The notes beneath the pieces are model-generated. The model saw nothing but the letters and a program-made list of their open reading frames with translations. It was not told the DNA's origin and ran no database searches. Source: Bagarius yarrelli (lineage: Eukaryota; Chordata; Actinopteri; Siluriformes; Sisoridae). From it: DNA of 64,000 bases. The stretch lies in contig VCAZ01000030.1 of assembly GCA_005784505.1 (NCBI GenBank), positions 933,501-997,500 on the forward strand, written 5' to 3'. Position numbers and translations under genes: made by a program. Of this stretch, positions 14,052 through 25,500 are shown in pieces; position 1 is the stretch's first letter; each line of letters begins with the position of its first letter.

Positions 14052-14158
14052 GATTGGACCTTTGATTGGTCTAAGGTATATCCATTGAATTCTGGGGGTT
14101 TGGGATTATGCATTCGGTCCACGTCACCACTCTTTCCTTTAGAACTCACACATCCCAT
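6727..14158 (-). CDS. lyn: Src-family non-receptor tyrosine kinase, Lyn-like, complete 500 aa
   Basis: This is a membrane-anchored tyrosine kinase of the Src-B group, which acts in haematopoietic receptor signalling. Coding exons, 5' to 3': 14158-14060, 13083-13041, 12276-12171, 12043-11945, 11142-11039, 10881-10732, 10080-9928, 9415-9233, 8528-8452, 8238-8085, 7529-7398, 6929-6727. They sum to 1,503 nt with consistent phases. Start: MGCVSSKGK, with Gly2 (myristoyl) and Cys3 (palmitoyl) sites. SH3 is about 55-112 (ALFSY, NWWKAKS, IPSNY). SH2 is about 117-213 (WYFKNISR, FLIRES). The kinase has a G242-V249 loop (GAGQFGEV), Lys263, Glu278, HRDLRAAN (Asp355), DFG 373-375, activation Tyr385 and tail Tyr496 (TATEGQYQ). 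The small exon encoding LLPGQ and the VLVSES stretch point to Lyn rather than Hck/Lck/Blk, and LYN neighbours RP1/SOX17 in human. It is somewhat diverged, so a fish-specific Lyn paralogue is possible. Confidence 0.9.
7076..7089 (+). promoter_or_regulatory. CTCF motif in the last lyn intron (+ orientation)
   Basis: CCACTAGAGGGCAG fits the CTCF consensus CCASYAGRKGGCRS at every position and is read on the + strand. It sits in the intron between the last two lyn coding exons. Confidence 0.55.
8733..9035 (+). repeat. Teleost SINE-like interspersed repeat in a lyn intron
   Basis: The order of segments is characteristic: TTAGTGCTGTTGCCTCACA, GGTTTCCTCCCACAGTCCAA, GCTAAATTGCCCATAGG, GTAATGGACTGGTCACCTGT and CCAGGGTTGTAC. 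It is the same family as the copy at 13.3 kb. Confidence 0.65.
9421..9850 (+). repeat. Purine-rich (GAAA)n tract followed by (GATA)n in a lyn intron
   Basis: About 370 bases of almost pure A and G on the + strand (9421-9790) are made of GAAA/GAAAGA variants. They are followed by a GATA/GACA microsatellite (9791-9850). The tract lies between the two exons coding the kinase N-lobe, 5 bases from one exon border. Confidence 0.85.
12978..13009 (+). repeat. (GT)n microsatellite in a lyn intron
   Basis: About 16 GT units lie 32 bases from the 43-nt exon. Confidence 0.95.
13041..13083 (-). other. lyn: Small second coding exon of lyn (43 nt)
   Basis: This exon is too short for ORF detection. It is bounded by a TTCTTAG acceptor and a G|GTACAG donor. 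It reads NSSLLPGQLLQNED, and its phases (0 in, 1 out) join the MGC exon to the SH3 exon without a break. The LLPGQ core matches the unique-domain segment of Lyn. Leaving it out would put the MGC exon and the SH3 exon out of frame, which supports it independently of homology. Confidence 0.75.
13296..13672 (+). repeat. Teleost SINE-like interspersed repeat in lyn intron 1
   Basis: It contains GGTGGCTTAGTGGTTAGCAC, GGTTCGATTCCTGGGC, GGTTTCCTCCCACAGTCCAA, GATGGACTGGCGACCTGTCC and GGGATAGACTCCAGCAG, and ends in a GAATGAATAAATGAAT tail. It is better preserved than the copy at 8.7 kb. Confidence 0.7.
13972..14051 (+). repeat. (GATA)n microsatellite abutting the lyn first coding exon
   Basis: About 20 GATA units read on the + strand, i.e. 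TATC units in the sense of the gene. They start about 8 bases inside intron 1. Confidence 0.95.
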
Positions 14159-14574
14159 ACTGGTGGAGGTTGATTTAAAAAAAAAGTCACAGGGAGAAAA
14201 ACAGAATAAGAAAAATAAATTAATCAACACTGTCCTGCCAATGAAGCTTATTTAAATTTGAGAATCTAATCTATTTCTGATATGTCTTCAAAGCGACCGA
14301 CAATTTATAAAAAAAAATCTCCAAAAAAAGTGTAAAAAACACAATGGTTTGTCGCCCATTCCATCTTTCTTTTTCTTCCAGCTAGCATTATTAGATAAGT
14401 AAGACTAATGGTTTATAGGTGCCTCTCAATGCAAGTGCATGTGTGTAAATTAGAAAAGGAAAGATTATGACAGGGACTTAAGCAAAACTTTTACATGACA
14501 TAAACAAACAAGAGGCACTTAAAATAATTAATTGCACCCTATGTTTGGGTTAAAATATACAGTTTGAATTGCCA

Positions 14575-14995
14575 TTTCAATCCCCAGACATCATCGAAGA
14601 TCTATGGATTGTTTTGAAAAGGGCTGTCCATGCACGCCAGCCATCAAACCTGACTGAAATGGAGAAATTTTGCAAAGAGGTCAAAAATACCTGCAGGCAA
14701 AATTCAAGGGCTTTTCACTAATTATAAGAAGCGTCTACAGGCTGTTATTTCAGCAAAAGGTGGCTCTAATAAATCTTGATGTCATTATTTAATTGGGGTG
14801 CCTACATTTTTGCACCTGTCTGTTTTTATTATGATTTACTTAATGTTGATTAAGCAAATGTTATTTCAGAACTGAAATGGTTCTGTTTCCATAAGCTATA
14901 AATTATATCTGAATGAAGTTGCTACTAAGATTATAGATTGAAATTATGATCATTTTCAGGGATGCCCAAACTTTTGCATAAAACTGTATGTTATA
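14575..14995 (+). mobile_element. Tc1/mariner 3' relic between lyn and rp1
   Basis: The + strand encodes the decayed C-terminal transposase SPDIIEDLW, KRAVHARQPSNLTEMEKFCKE, then a tail ending in GGGATGCCCAAACTTTTGCAT, a terminal-repeat-like end. The 5' two thirds are missing. Confidence 0.7.
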
Positions 14996-15279
14996 TATTT
15001 TAAAGGGTTTGTTTGAGTTTATTAGTAAAGCATAAACCTTCACCAGATTAAATATTTAGAGGGATGCACCCTCTTAAGCATACTCAGAAGGTTCTAAACA
15101 TTTTTATAAAATGGTAGAAATGACAAAATACAAAATAATACAAGGTTGAATGTTAAATACAAAACACAACTATTTTAAAACACGTTTCTTATTAATATTT
15201 AACCAAATGCATATTAAGAGATAAAAATTTTATCAAATACCAAACACAAAATCATATTAAGCATAGCTTCATCACTTAC

Positions 15280-15345
15280 CTAATTTATAAACGTTCACTC
15301 AATGTGCATAGTTCAGTCTTGCTCCAGGATGATGGTATAATTTAC
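15280..15345 (-). other. Candidate 5' non-coding exon of lyn (5' border unknown)
   Basis: On the minus strand there is a textbook donor AG|GTAAGT at 15279/15280. It lies 1.1 kb upstream of the MGC exon, whose acceptor (CCACCAG) ends one base before the ATG after a pyrimidine run. Src-family genes usually have an untranslated first exon, so this is a plausible partner. The upstream limit is arbitrary, because I see no clear TATA box or initiator. Confidence 0.35.
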
Positions 15346-16299
15346 TGGCTAGGCTTTCTTAACTGTAAGTGTGCAGTTCTTTTAATATCTGGCATCCAAA
15401 CACCACATTAAACTGCTACCTACATTTGCATAAAGGCCCTTTAAAAAAAAACACAGGAGATGTGCCTGAATGTGCAGGTTAATACACACTCATTTACCAG
15501 CCAAAGTATTAACATAAGTATCAACAAATATTGATTAGTTACAAGTGGGTTATCAACCATTAAAACATTTTTTGCTGTGGAAATGCCAATAATACTTTAA
15601 TAAATAAATCATTAAAGCTGTTACTATAATAAACATGTGGTTTGCAGTGAGTAACAGTTAATATTATCATTTATACAATGTTGTGCCTCTTCATATATAT
15701 TTTGCCACACATGTCTTTATGTTTATATTTATATATTTTAGGTATATTAGGTATCTCAGTTAGAAATGTGTGATAACTAAAATGTTTGTAGAAACTTTTA
15801 TTTTATTTGTCGTTCTGCTTTATGTTCATGTTAATAATTATATTTATTATTAAATAATATGATATATTAATATTATGTAATATTATATTTTACACAATAT
15901 AAGATGTGTATAAATAAAAATAGTTTTCTATAGCCAACCTTTTCTATACATCATACCTACAGATTTGTTTGCTGCAAAAAGCTCTGTTATCTCACTGCAC
16001 AGTCAAACACACACACAGTAGCACAGCTTCTAGCGCTTCCGTTTGTGGTTAGATGTATTTCTCTGTTACACAGTCGGTACTGTGTCCCCAGTCAACCCAG
16101 TCAACTCGCACCTCTTCAAACGTGATATAAAATTTGTCCTTATTATTTTGACATCAAAATAATAATTCAATACCAGTTTCTACTCACACATTTTGAACTG
16201 TGCCACAGAATTTATTAGAAGCGATATGCATGCTTATATGTGACCTCATACAGATTACACATTACAGGAAAAAAGAATATGTAAAATAAACATTTCATT

Positions 16300-16560
16300 G
16301 TGCTAGCATTGCTTGGGTCACTGGTTCAGCTAGGAGCTTGGTTTGCTTTCTGTGTGAGTTTTCTCCATGTTCTAGGATTCTCCCCACCATCCAAAAACAT
16401 TCAGATGGGCGAGTGGGGAGGGAGTGTGTGTAAATGTGTGTGCAGGTAACACTGTGACGAAATAGCAAGGTGAGTTCTCATGCATTTTGTCGCCGATGTC
16501 CCTGGGACTGTTTTCTAATCCATCACCACATCTGCTAGGTTCAAACAGTCATTGAAGATG
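16300..16560 (+). repeat. Decayed copy of the same SINE-like repeat
   Basis: Only blurred matches remain: TTTCTGTGTGAGTTTTCTCC, CCACCATCCAAAAACAT and CTGTTTTCTAATCCATC. It is assigned by segment order. Confidence 0.4.
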
Positions 16561-17084
16561 ATAGTATAAATAAAAAAAAAAGAATAACAATAAAATAAGG
16601 GCAGCATTTTCTTTAATCACATTAAAATGATTATTAAATTAAATAAAAATAACAAACATAAAACATAGATTAAGCAACCACGAATTTAAAATTAGAAAGT
16701 TACTTGTCGCACGTACTAGTAAAGTTTGTATAAATTTATGTGGAAATATATACATAAACCTTAGTAGAATGTGAGAAAATGCAGTTCAGAGTCAATTAAA
16801 GTGCTGTTTAATGCAGTTTTAAGGGCCATGGCGAGGATAGAAATGTGATTACTGCTTGTATTTTAACTCCGATGGGTGAGTGGGAATTATACTGAGAAAG
16901 TAAACAAAAACTCGAAGACATATTGGTAGAAAAAAGTCTGTTTTATTTTGGAAGAATTGAAGAAAAGATTCAGAGAGGCAACAAGCGCCTTTGTGCATGA
17001 GGATGGGTCTTTAGAAGTTAATTGACAGTATAACAGAATGTGTTACCAATGTGTAAGACTTTAAATAGAGTGAGAAGTTTCTTG

Positions 17085-17098
17085 CTGCCATCTTGTGG
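17085..17098 (-). promoter_or_regulatory. Weaker CTCF-like motif between lyn and rp1 (- orientation)
   Basis: The minus strand reads CCACAAGATGGCAG, one mismatch from the CTCF consensus (A for Y at position 5). It lies in the lyn-rp1 intergenic stretch between two transposon relics. Confidence 0.35.
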
Positions 17099-17857
17099 TT
17101 CCCCTTAAAAAAACCTGACCCTTGAATTAAATACACTTTTACTGCCGTACAGCTTAAAGAAAAAAATGTCCAGCTGTCATTGACCTTACAAAGTTGAATT
17201 TAGACTTTGAAGGAAACTGATTTTTTCCCCAATATTTAAGCCTTTTTAAAAAAATATCCTATATTAATATGATATTTATTATATTCCATCGTTAGTGGAT
17301 ATCTTGTGTGTACCTTGGAAGGAAACAAGTCAACAAAAGCTCTAGCAGTAAATGTAATTTAATTTGCTTTGATTGATATAATTAATTTAACATAGAGTGT
17401 ATTAGTCAATAATGTAGTGGGACACTATGCCACACCAAAGCTTTTTTTAAATGTTAGAGGTTTTAAATTGTTAGCCTACCTGTTTCACCTTTAAAAAGGC
17501 ATCAGACCCTTCTATTTATACTGATGTAGAATTGTTGTAGAGTTGTTTTGTTTGCAAGGGTAATACAGTATTGACAGTATCAGTGCCGTTCAAAGTCATT
17601 TTAAAAGGCAGAGGCCCAAATCTGAAAAAAGAGCACTAAGAGGGGAGATGGGGTGCTTGTTAATACAAATGATCCAATTCTTTACAAATACGAATTTTGT
17701 AACTAATCAAAACCTAAAAGTCCTCTGGCTTTTTCTCCCGTGTGGCTGTGGCAGCTTCAGTCTGTAAATCTTCCCGTTCTGCTTCTGCTCCTAATCGCAG
17801 CTAGTTACCTGTATAACAGACATCTGTCCACAGAAGCAACCAATTAATCAGATTCCA

Positions 17858-18377
17858 AACTCTCAACCACAGTCGAGACCAAACAGCTGTTCAAGGATGT
17901 CAGGGAGAAGATTGTGGACCTACACAAAACTAAAATGGGCTACAGGACCATCGCTAAGCAGCTTAATAAGAAGGTGACAAAAGTTAGTGCTCCCTCTTTC
18001 TGGTGCTCCATACAAGATCTCACTTCGTAGAGTTTTAATAATCATGAAAAGGAAATCAGCCCAGAACTACATGGAAGGAACTTGTCAATGATATCAATGA
18101 GTCACCAAGAGAACAATTGGTAACAATTGGCAACACAGCCAGAAGGACTGACATTGGTACTAAGTCTTGTTTTGCAAAGCGGTCAAATGCTTATTTTACT
18201 CTTTAAAATGCAAAATAATTTATATTTTTATCTGAAATGTGGTTTTCTGAATGTTTTTGTTGTTATTCTGTCTCTCATTGTTAAAATAAACTTGCAATTA
18301 AAATTATAGACTGATTATTTCTTTGTAACGTACAAAATCAGCAGGGGATCAAATAGCTTTTTTTCCCCTCACTGTAA
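17858..18377 (+). mobile_element. Internally deleted Tc1-like element
   Basis: It begins in transposase-coding sequence (VETKQLFKDVREKIVDLH, then GYRTIAKQL) and jumps to the 3' non-coding end. The end has the familiar fish Tc1 tail GGGGATCAAATAGCTTTTTT followed by CCCCTCACTGTA. It has no intact open frame. It lies in the lyn-rp1 spacer. Confidence 0.7.
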
Positions 18378-19519
18378 TATAATGTATAAAATTAAATGTC
18401 TAATATTAACACTTCCATTGAAGACAAGGCAGGCTCAGCAAGTAAGGGAGAGCATCAGCCAAATCAGCCAGGTACACTTTAGACTGGTAAACTGCCTGAC
18501 AGCAAAGAAAAATGGTAAAGTGTGATAAAAAAACATTGAAAAAAAAAAAACATTAAATTATTCAAATGAAAGAGTGATTACATTACAACATAAATTGAAT
18601 TAGCACTAAGAGAGTAACTTTTATATTTGCAATAAGATTTACATCGCCCTCTACACCATGCAGGAAGAAAAAGCCAAAAGACTTTTGCTTCAGTTACAAA
18701 ATGTATGAATTTACATTTTATTTATGCATGATCACCTAAACACATTTTACTGCACACACACATCAATTTTTACTCCTAAAGGCGAGTGAAAAGCTCACAC
18801 ATTAACTAAACTGCACATACATGTTGTATGCAATTTCATATATCATTTTGGTATTTAACATTTTTTATATAATAAATACCTTTGAAATGTTGATCCAAAC
18901 AAACACCCAGAGTCTGATGTCTTTTGATAAATGGATAAATTGCATTAACAAGCACCCACCCCCTTAATGCCCCCTTTTCAGATAATGGGCTAGAAATGTC
19001 GAGAAATGTCTGTGCACAGACCTGTCTGGTTTTCATTTAAAGTATTTGGTTCAAATGATGTTATTCAGGTCATTAGAAGAGCTTTTTGTATCCTCTCTCA
19101 GAACGTAAATAAATGTAAATGTAAATAAATACACATCTCTTTATCATTACCAAAAAGTCAATGAACAAATCTCTGTAAGGATTTCATCTAAAACATTATT
19201 TCTCCCCATGTATTCAATTAATTATAATTCCTTTTTTTTAAAAGTACGAACACAAGCACTGAACAATCGACAGTTTTGCGTTATGATGAGAGATTAGGCA
19301 CTAAATTATTCATGTTCTGTCACCTTAAGTGCTAATCAGTAACCAACAGATGTGCTTTAATAAATCAAGGTGGCGCACACGATCATTTTTCAGCACCTCC
19401 AGAAACTGTTGCCTTTCGAAATTATGCTAACAACGAATACAAGGCAGCTTAGGTCATCACGAGTTGGTTGTAGATTTAAATATTTTTACTGGAAGAAACA
19501 CATTTGCTAGATATGCAGT

Positions 19520-22500
19520 TTACAGAATGGGGCAATGTTGTCCACAAAATACAAAGAGCATCTCCAGTGCGTCAGGTTCGTCAGATTGTTTTATGACTCC
19601 TGTTATGGCACCCTGTCCTTTAGTTGGCTGGTTAATCACGGTTGCGCCGTCCATCAGTGGATGCACCTTATTATCTGATTTCTTTAGGACTGGTGGATTG
19701 AAAGCAAGTAAAAAACTGTTTCTTTCAGCCATAGTTTTATGTGGTTGTGTTTCAGGGCCCACTTTCACCTCCATTTTTTCTTCTGGCTCCAGCTCAGAGT
19801 CACTTGCATTTGGAAGGTTGAAGTAAGTAAACTTTGATCCTGGTGACCCAGGGCATTTCTTGGGTTTAGTGGAAGGCTGAGTCTTATGAATAAAGTCCTC
19901 CTGCCCAGATGGTTTCTCAGACCTAACCGATACTGTTTGATTGTTCCCATTTCTTTGACTGTCCTTAAATTTTGAAGGGGATTCATCAGTTTGGTTCCTG
20001 ACAAACAACCAATGTTCCTTGTAAATAGCATTAGCATCCTCACATTGCACCTGCTTATTGAGTGTCACACAATCAGTTGGCACATTAAATATATTAGATG
20101 TGTTTGTGGCACTGAAGTATGATAAGTCAATCTCTCGAGTGCAAGCCTCATGGCAGGAAGCTAGACTAGATACACTGGTTCTTTCAGGACCTATTTCCTT
20201 GGCTTTCCAGGCAGGCGTGGATCTAAAATTTTCTGCACCTGTACCACTTGAGTTACTTCTTCCATAGAGCCTCTCAATAGTTCTCCTGACAAAACCCTTG
20301 GTAATAGCTAAGCGGCTTGTGTCATCCTCTCCACTGGATGTCTCTTGTGACCAATTTCCCCCACTGTCTATGGAATCAGACAGATCAGAATTTGGACTAT
20401 GTAGTTGTCTCTTGCCAGTCTGGGTTCTAGTTTGGCTCTTAGCGAGAAACATATCCCTAATATCCTTTACTCTATTAGCCTGAATGTTTCTTTCTGACTC
20501 TTTTGCCACAGAGCTGATTTGCGAATCATAGCTAAATGCTAATGAAGATAAGTTAGCTTCTAAGGTTGTGTCTGTTAGCTTGCCTGATGAAGAAATATTA
20601 CGCAAGTTATCTTGGTCTGATACTTCAGTGTGACCCACAAATAAGTTTACTGGCTTTGGGGGTTTTGTGCTAGGACTTTGAGGACATGTTTCCAGGTTAC
20701 TGATAAGCTTTGCTACTGAACCATTCTTCTGTTTAGCCTGTATGGTTTTTCTCTCACACACTACAACTTCTTTGGGGCTACATTTTATTCGCTCATTAGT
20801 ATTTTCTAGATGAACTGGTTCTGGTGTCTCCACAACTGCCTTCTGCTTCCTAGAATAAATCTTCTTTGTTTGACCTTTTGTCTCATGTTTTACACAAACA
20901 GTAGGTCGTCCAGTCTTCTTCATACTCTCTGTTTTATGGTTTAACTGTGTGCATGCCTCAGTCACCAGTCCTTTATTTTGCCATTTGTCCTTAAGTTCTA
21001 TTTGGGAATTTATTTGAAGATCTTCTTCTTTGTCATTGACCAGGTCTTTAAAAAAGTTTGCACGTTCATCATGACTATCTTCCTCTAAGCTGTATTTCTC
21101 CTTGTTAGAGATGGTCATGTCTTCTTTACCATTTCTTGACTTTGATAATTTAGGATACAACTCAGTAATTTTATTCTTATCTCTTTTACTTGTTTCTCTT
21201 ATGTCTTCCATGTCCTTCATTTCTTTATTAGAATATATGGAATAAGTTTCCATAATGTAATCTTCCTCTACGCAGTTATCCTTAGATATAAATCTTTGTG
21301 TCACTTCACTCTGTTCACATACTTCACTGTTTTTCATTTCATTTCTATTTAGCAACGAGTGTGACACAAAGACTTCTGAGTTGATATATGCAGCAACTGC
21401 TTTTTCAATGACATATTTAACAAATGTGTCTATATCCTCAAGCATGCAGTCAGAAAATCTGATTCTGTCTTCGTCTAAGCTTGATTCTGTATATCTATTT
21501 GCCATTTTCTCTGGAAGAGACTTACACAGCTCTTTTGATGTCTTAACCTGATTACATCTGACATTCTCCTTTGTTTGGCTGTGAAAGGCAGCCAACTCCT
21601 CTCGAACTCTGTCTGGAACACCAAGTTCTTCCATAAGCCCTTCAACAGCCTCCTCCTCAGAACTTAAATCTGATATGACACGGGAACTTATGCATGTATC
21701 GTTCAGGTGCTGAAAACTTTTCCAGTTTTGCAGCAACTGATCAGATGCTGATTTCTGCAGAGCATTTAAGTTGTTCCTCAGCTGCTCGGCATCCTCAATA
21801 GCTGCCATCTCTTTAAGAGACTGAAGCATAAGCAAAGCTTCTGAGCAACTTAGACTGTTCCTGCCTTGGTGGAGTGCGTTTAGGCTTTCCAGACCGTTTC
21901 TTAAAGTCATGACTGAAAGGAATGCTAGGAACACTCGTGTGGAGGAACTAAACGTGGAAGCCAAGTGTGAGGAAAAGTCTGGCATGCATTTGGATTTCTC
22001 CTGACAGGAGAGCTGCTTATGAAGTATTGCTTCACGGAGCGAATAAATGGAATGGCAGAGCTCATCCAAAACATGCCTCATATCAGGCCTTACTGCCATT
22101 TTGACTGTATATGATTTTACTGCTGGTAAAAATTCATTTTTTGATAGTGGCCTTGAATATACATGTTTATCATTTTCACATAAACCTACCATTTCCTGTG
22201 TGATAATAGATTCATCAATTATACCCCAAAGTCCAGATTCTGGCATTTTGTAAAATGCTTCTTTCTTAGATAGGTCTGTTTTGTTTAGCTCTTGATTGCT
22301 GAATAGTGATGCCTTAGACAAAGTGTTGTTCTTGGGGATTTGTTCTATAGAGTGTTGGGTGAATAAAGTCTTTTCTGAAGAGGGCTCTCCAGAAAGAGAT
22401 TTTGGTTTTGCACAGAAGTTTGCACATCTCAGTGCTTTACCCAAAGATTCATCTGAGTTTTTATCTTTTTTCACAGATTGAGAAAGTTGAATTATTTCTT

Positions 22501-25500
22501 GTTTTGAAGATAATTTTTCGCATGTAGCTAAACTGTTATCTAAAACAACATGATTACTAAACTGCACATTTTCATGTGAAATACCGTTATCAATAGTTTT
22601 GCAAACACAATTTTTATTTGGTAATAAATTATCTTCCAAAGACATTTCACAGTGATTATAATTCCTCATTGAGAGGCTCATTGGTAAATGCATGTTCATT
22701 GATGGATTACTTTGAGATGACTTTATTTCTCCATTCAATGTGTTAGATTGGGATAGGGATGAGGCCTCGTTGGCAGAACCGATTTTTAGGGAAAAATTGA
22801 ATGACTCTCTAACTGACATCTTATTTGGTGGAATACGAGGTGGCAAATTCTCACAATTAATCACTAACTCCTCTGAAGGCTTGGGTAAGGGGCCCTGTTC
22901 CTGGTCAGGAGATGGTTCTCTGTCACTTTTCTGTAGCCAGAGTTCTACATATTCATTTATGACTGAGGAAGAGTAATGCAGAGCAGGAAGGGAGGCGCTT
23001 TTTTTAAGATCTTTTGTGTCTTGATTCTGTGCCTCTTGTTCTTCTTGCATTGATGTTTGCTGTGTTGGGGTACATTTATTGGTTGATACATTAAGTACAT
23101 TTTTATTTTGTAAAGTTAAATGCTCCTGTTTCTCCTGGTATTCCACTGTTTTATCGTATTTTTTTACATTTAATTCATCTACAATTTGAATTTGCGTCTG
23201 AACAGTTCTTTTACCTTTCAATAACTTTTTGACTGATTTGGTTCTGTACTGTTCAGTCACACTTTTAACTTTTCCAGCTTGGTTACAGATAGCAGCTCTT
23301 ATTTTCCTTCTCTTTTTCAGAATGTCAATTTTGTTTCCTTTATTTTCATGAGTCATAATGTGGACAATATAATTCTTTTTCACAATCACTCTTACTTTCT
23401 TTTTTTTCTTGCTAGCATCTGCAGTTAAAGTCATTCTGGAAGCTAATATTTTGAAAGATTCTGCTAGAGGAGTATGTACTTTTGGCTTTGTGGTTTTAAT
23501 CTCTGAAGGCTTAGTTCTTTTACATGATGCCTGGAGCTCCAATAAGGGGAGGACATTTTCCTGTTTCTGGAGAGAACTATAAACAGTGGCAGGTCTCTGC
23601 ATAGACTCCAAGCTTTTGCAAGATGTTGGGACTGTGTTAGATGATGCAGAAAATACAGCATCATATGTGGGTATTTCGTGAGTAACGAATTCTGTGTTGG
23701 CAAGAAAACCCTTTTGGCAGATCTGCTGTTGATAAATGTGGAGCATTGTCTCCTGCCCACCATCGTGGATTTGCAGAACCTCTGCAGATTTATACATACC
23801 TGCCTCCAATTGCGTGATATCAACACTATGATGTTTAGGTACTGGGTGTCTATTGCACTTACCAGGAGCACTAAGCAAGCAGTGCTCTTGCTCACTTTTT
23901 GGATTTTCTGTTGATGTATTCACATTTTGCTCAGTTTCTTGACTCACAGTTTTAACAGATATTTGTCTTTGTTCTGGAATTGATTTCAGGGTCTCTTTCA
24001 CTTTGGTGCTATAATCATCAGGCCACCTTTGGGTTGCTGCGGCATCAGTTTCAACATCAGGACCAATCTTGTCAGCTAAAGCTGCACCTAGATTAGGATG
24101 TGTCTCCAAGCCAGCCTTCATTTGACTTGTAACATTTTGTCGACTGAGTGTTGTTGTCCAGTGAACAGTTTCCTCCTCTTTAATAGTCAAGCGCACCTTC
24201 ATCTCTACAGTCATGCTGCCATCTTGATTAACACGAAAACTTTTTTCAATGTCATCATCTTTGGGCATGCAGACATATTCATTCGTGTCACCATCCATAC
24301 CGGTGACTGTATCTGTCTCTGCAACAGATTCGAGTAGATGACCAGTCTCCATTTCCACAGAACCAGTGTTGTCATATGCACTTTCTGCAAAACTGTTGTA
24401 TAATTGATTTAAAATATAACGCTCTGAAGATGGTGAGAAAGGCCGAGATTTAGTGCTGCTAGTCACAGATTTCTTTTTTCCTTCAAATAAATCATAATTC
24501 ATTGAACAATTTTCAACAAAAAGGAAGAAATAAAAAATGCCAGGAAAGGTTTTTTTTTTTTTACCAAAGACATGGAAGAAATAGAAGGTCATGAAGATAT
24601 CAGGATAGCAATTTTGTTATCCAGGTTAATGAAAGCATTAACAAAGAGAAAAAGCAAAGAGACTGGGATTAAAATCAGAAAGGATGTGAGGTATAATTTG
24701 TGTTAAATGACGTACGTCAAGCTGGTTATTACAGCAAATACAAATGATACAGATTGTCTTAAACACAGGCATCTATAGATGAAGATATATGCAGCATGTA
24801 TTTTGATTTAATTAATTTTAAAGCCACACAGCCCTGTTAAAACGTTTGTAATGCAAAAAAAGAAAAAACTTTTTATTTTGTATCTGTATGTACATATTGT
24901 AAGTTGTTTATTGATTTGGCATTCATAATTTTAAAAAAAGATACGTAAAATGTGTGTATGTGGCTTACAGAAGGCCCTCAATGAAAACCAATGGTCCACC
25001 ACTGCAACTAACAAATAAAAAGTGAAAAATGTAAATGTTTTTGGAGGAAAAGAAAAAATAAAAACATACAGTAGCCTGTTCCAAAAATGTTTCTTTATAT
25101 TCAGCTGTGTAACAGAGGCCTTTAGGTGTTTTTCCCCTAATTTAGATTATATCTTTGCAGATATCCTGATTTTTTTAGTAGAATAATCCTTGAGTAGAGC
25201 CCTAGTATTTGGTAAAGAAAAATGTCCCATAGGATAATGCTGCTACCACCATGCTTCACAACAGGTATATGTGAAACTCCTGTGGTTATCTCACCAGACA
25301 CACTCATGTAAACCCTTTTTATCCTTTGCCACCTCTATACAAACAGAACACTTGTTTGACAGGTGTAGGTCACCTACATTTCAAGACATATTCGCTAACC
25401 AGCAATTAACTGCGCTCTACCTTCACTGTGATTTTTGTCACATGCAGAAGTGCCTAGAACCTGCCAGATATTTAGTACACAGTCAAATGATCCATTATGT

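Larger units (their letters stand above)
14160..19519. other. lyn-rp1 intergenic region
   Basis: No coding gene. It holds the candidate lyn leader exon, two Tc1 relics, a decayed SINE, a weak CTCF-like motif and the 3' UTR of rp1. The rest is AT-rich sequence in which I see nothing. Confidence 0.7.

Noticed and set aside
6727..14158. Calling the kinase Lck, Blk or Hck
   Set aside because: The unique-domain LLPGQ, the VLVSES stretch and the rp1/sox17 neighbourhood favour Lyn, although the tail resembles Lck slightly.
19000..19519. Continuation of rp1 beyond its stop
   Set aside because: No frame resembles the mammalian C-terminal segment, and no good acceptor with coding continuation was seen.
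19464..24337. Plus-strand frames under the large rp1 exon
   Set aside because: They are shadows of the long minus-strand rp1 frame.
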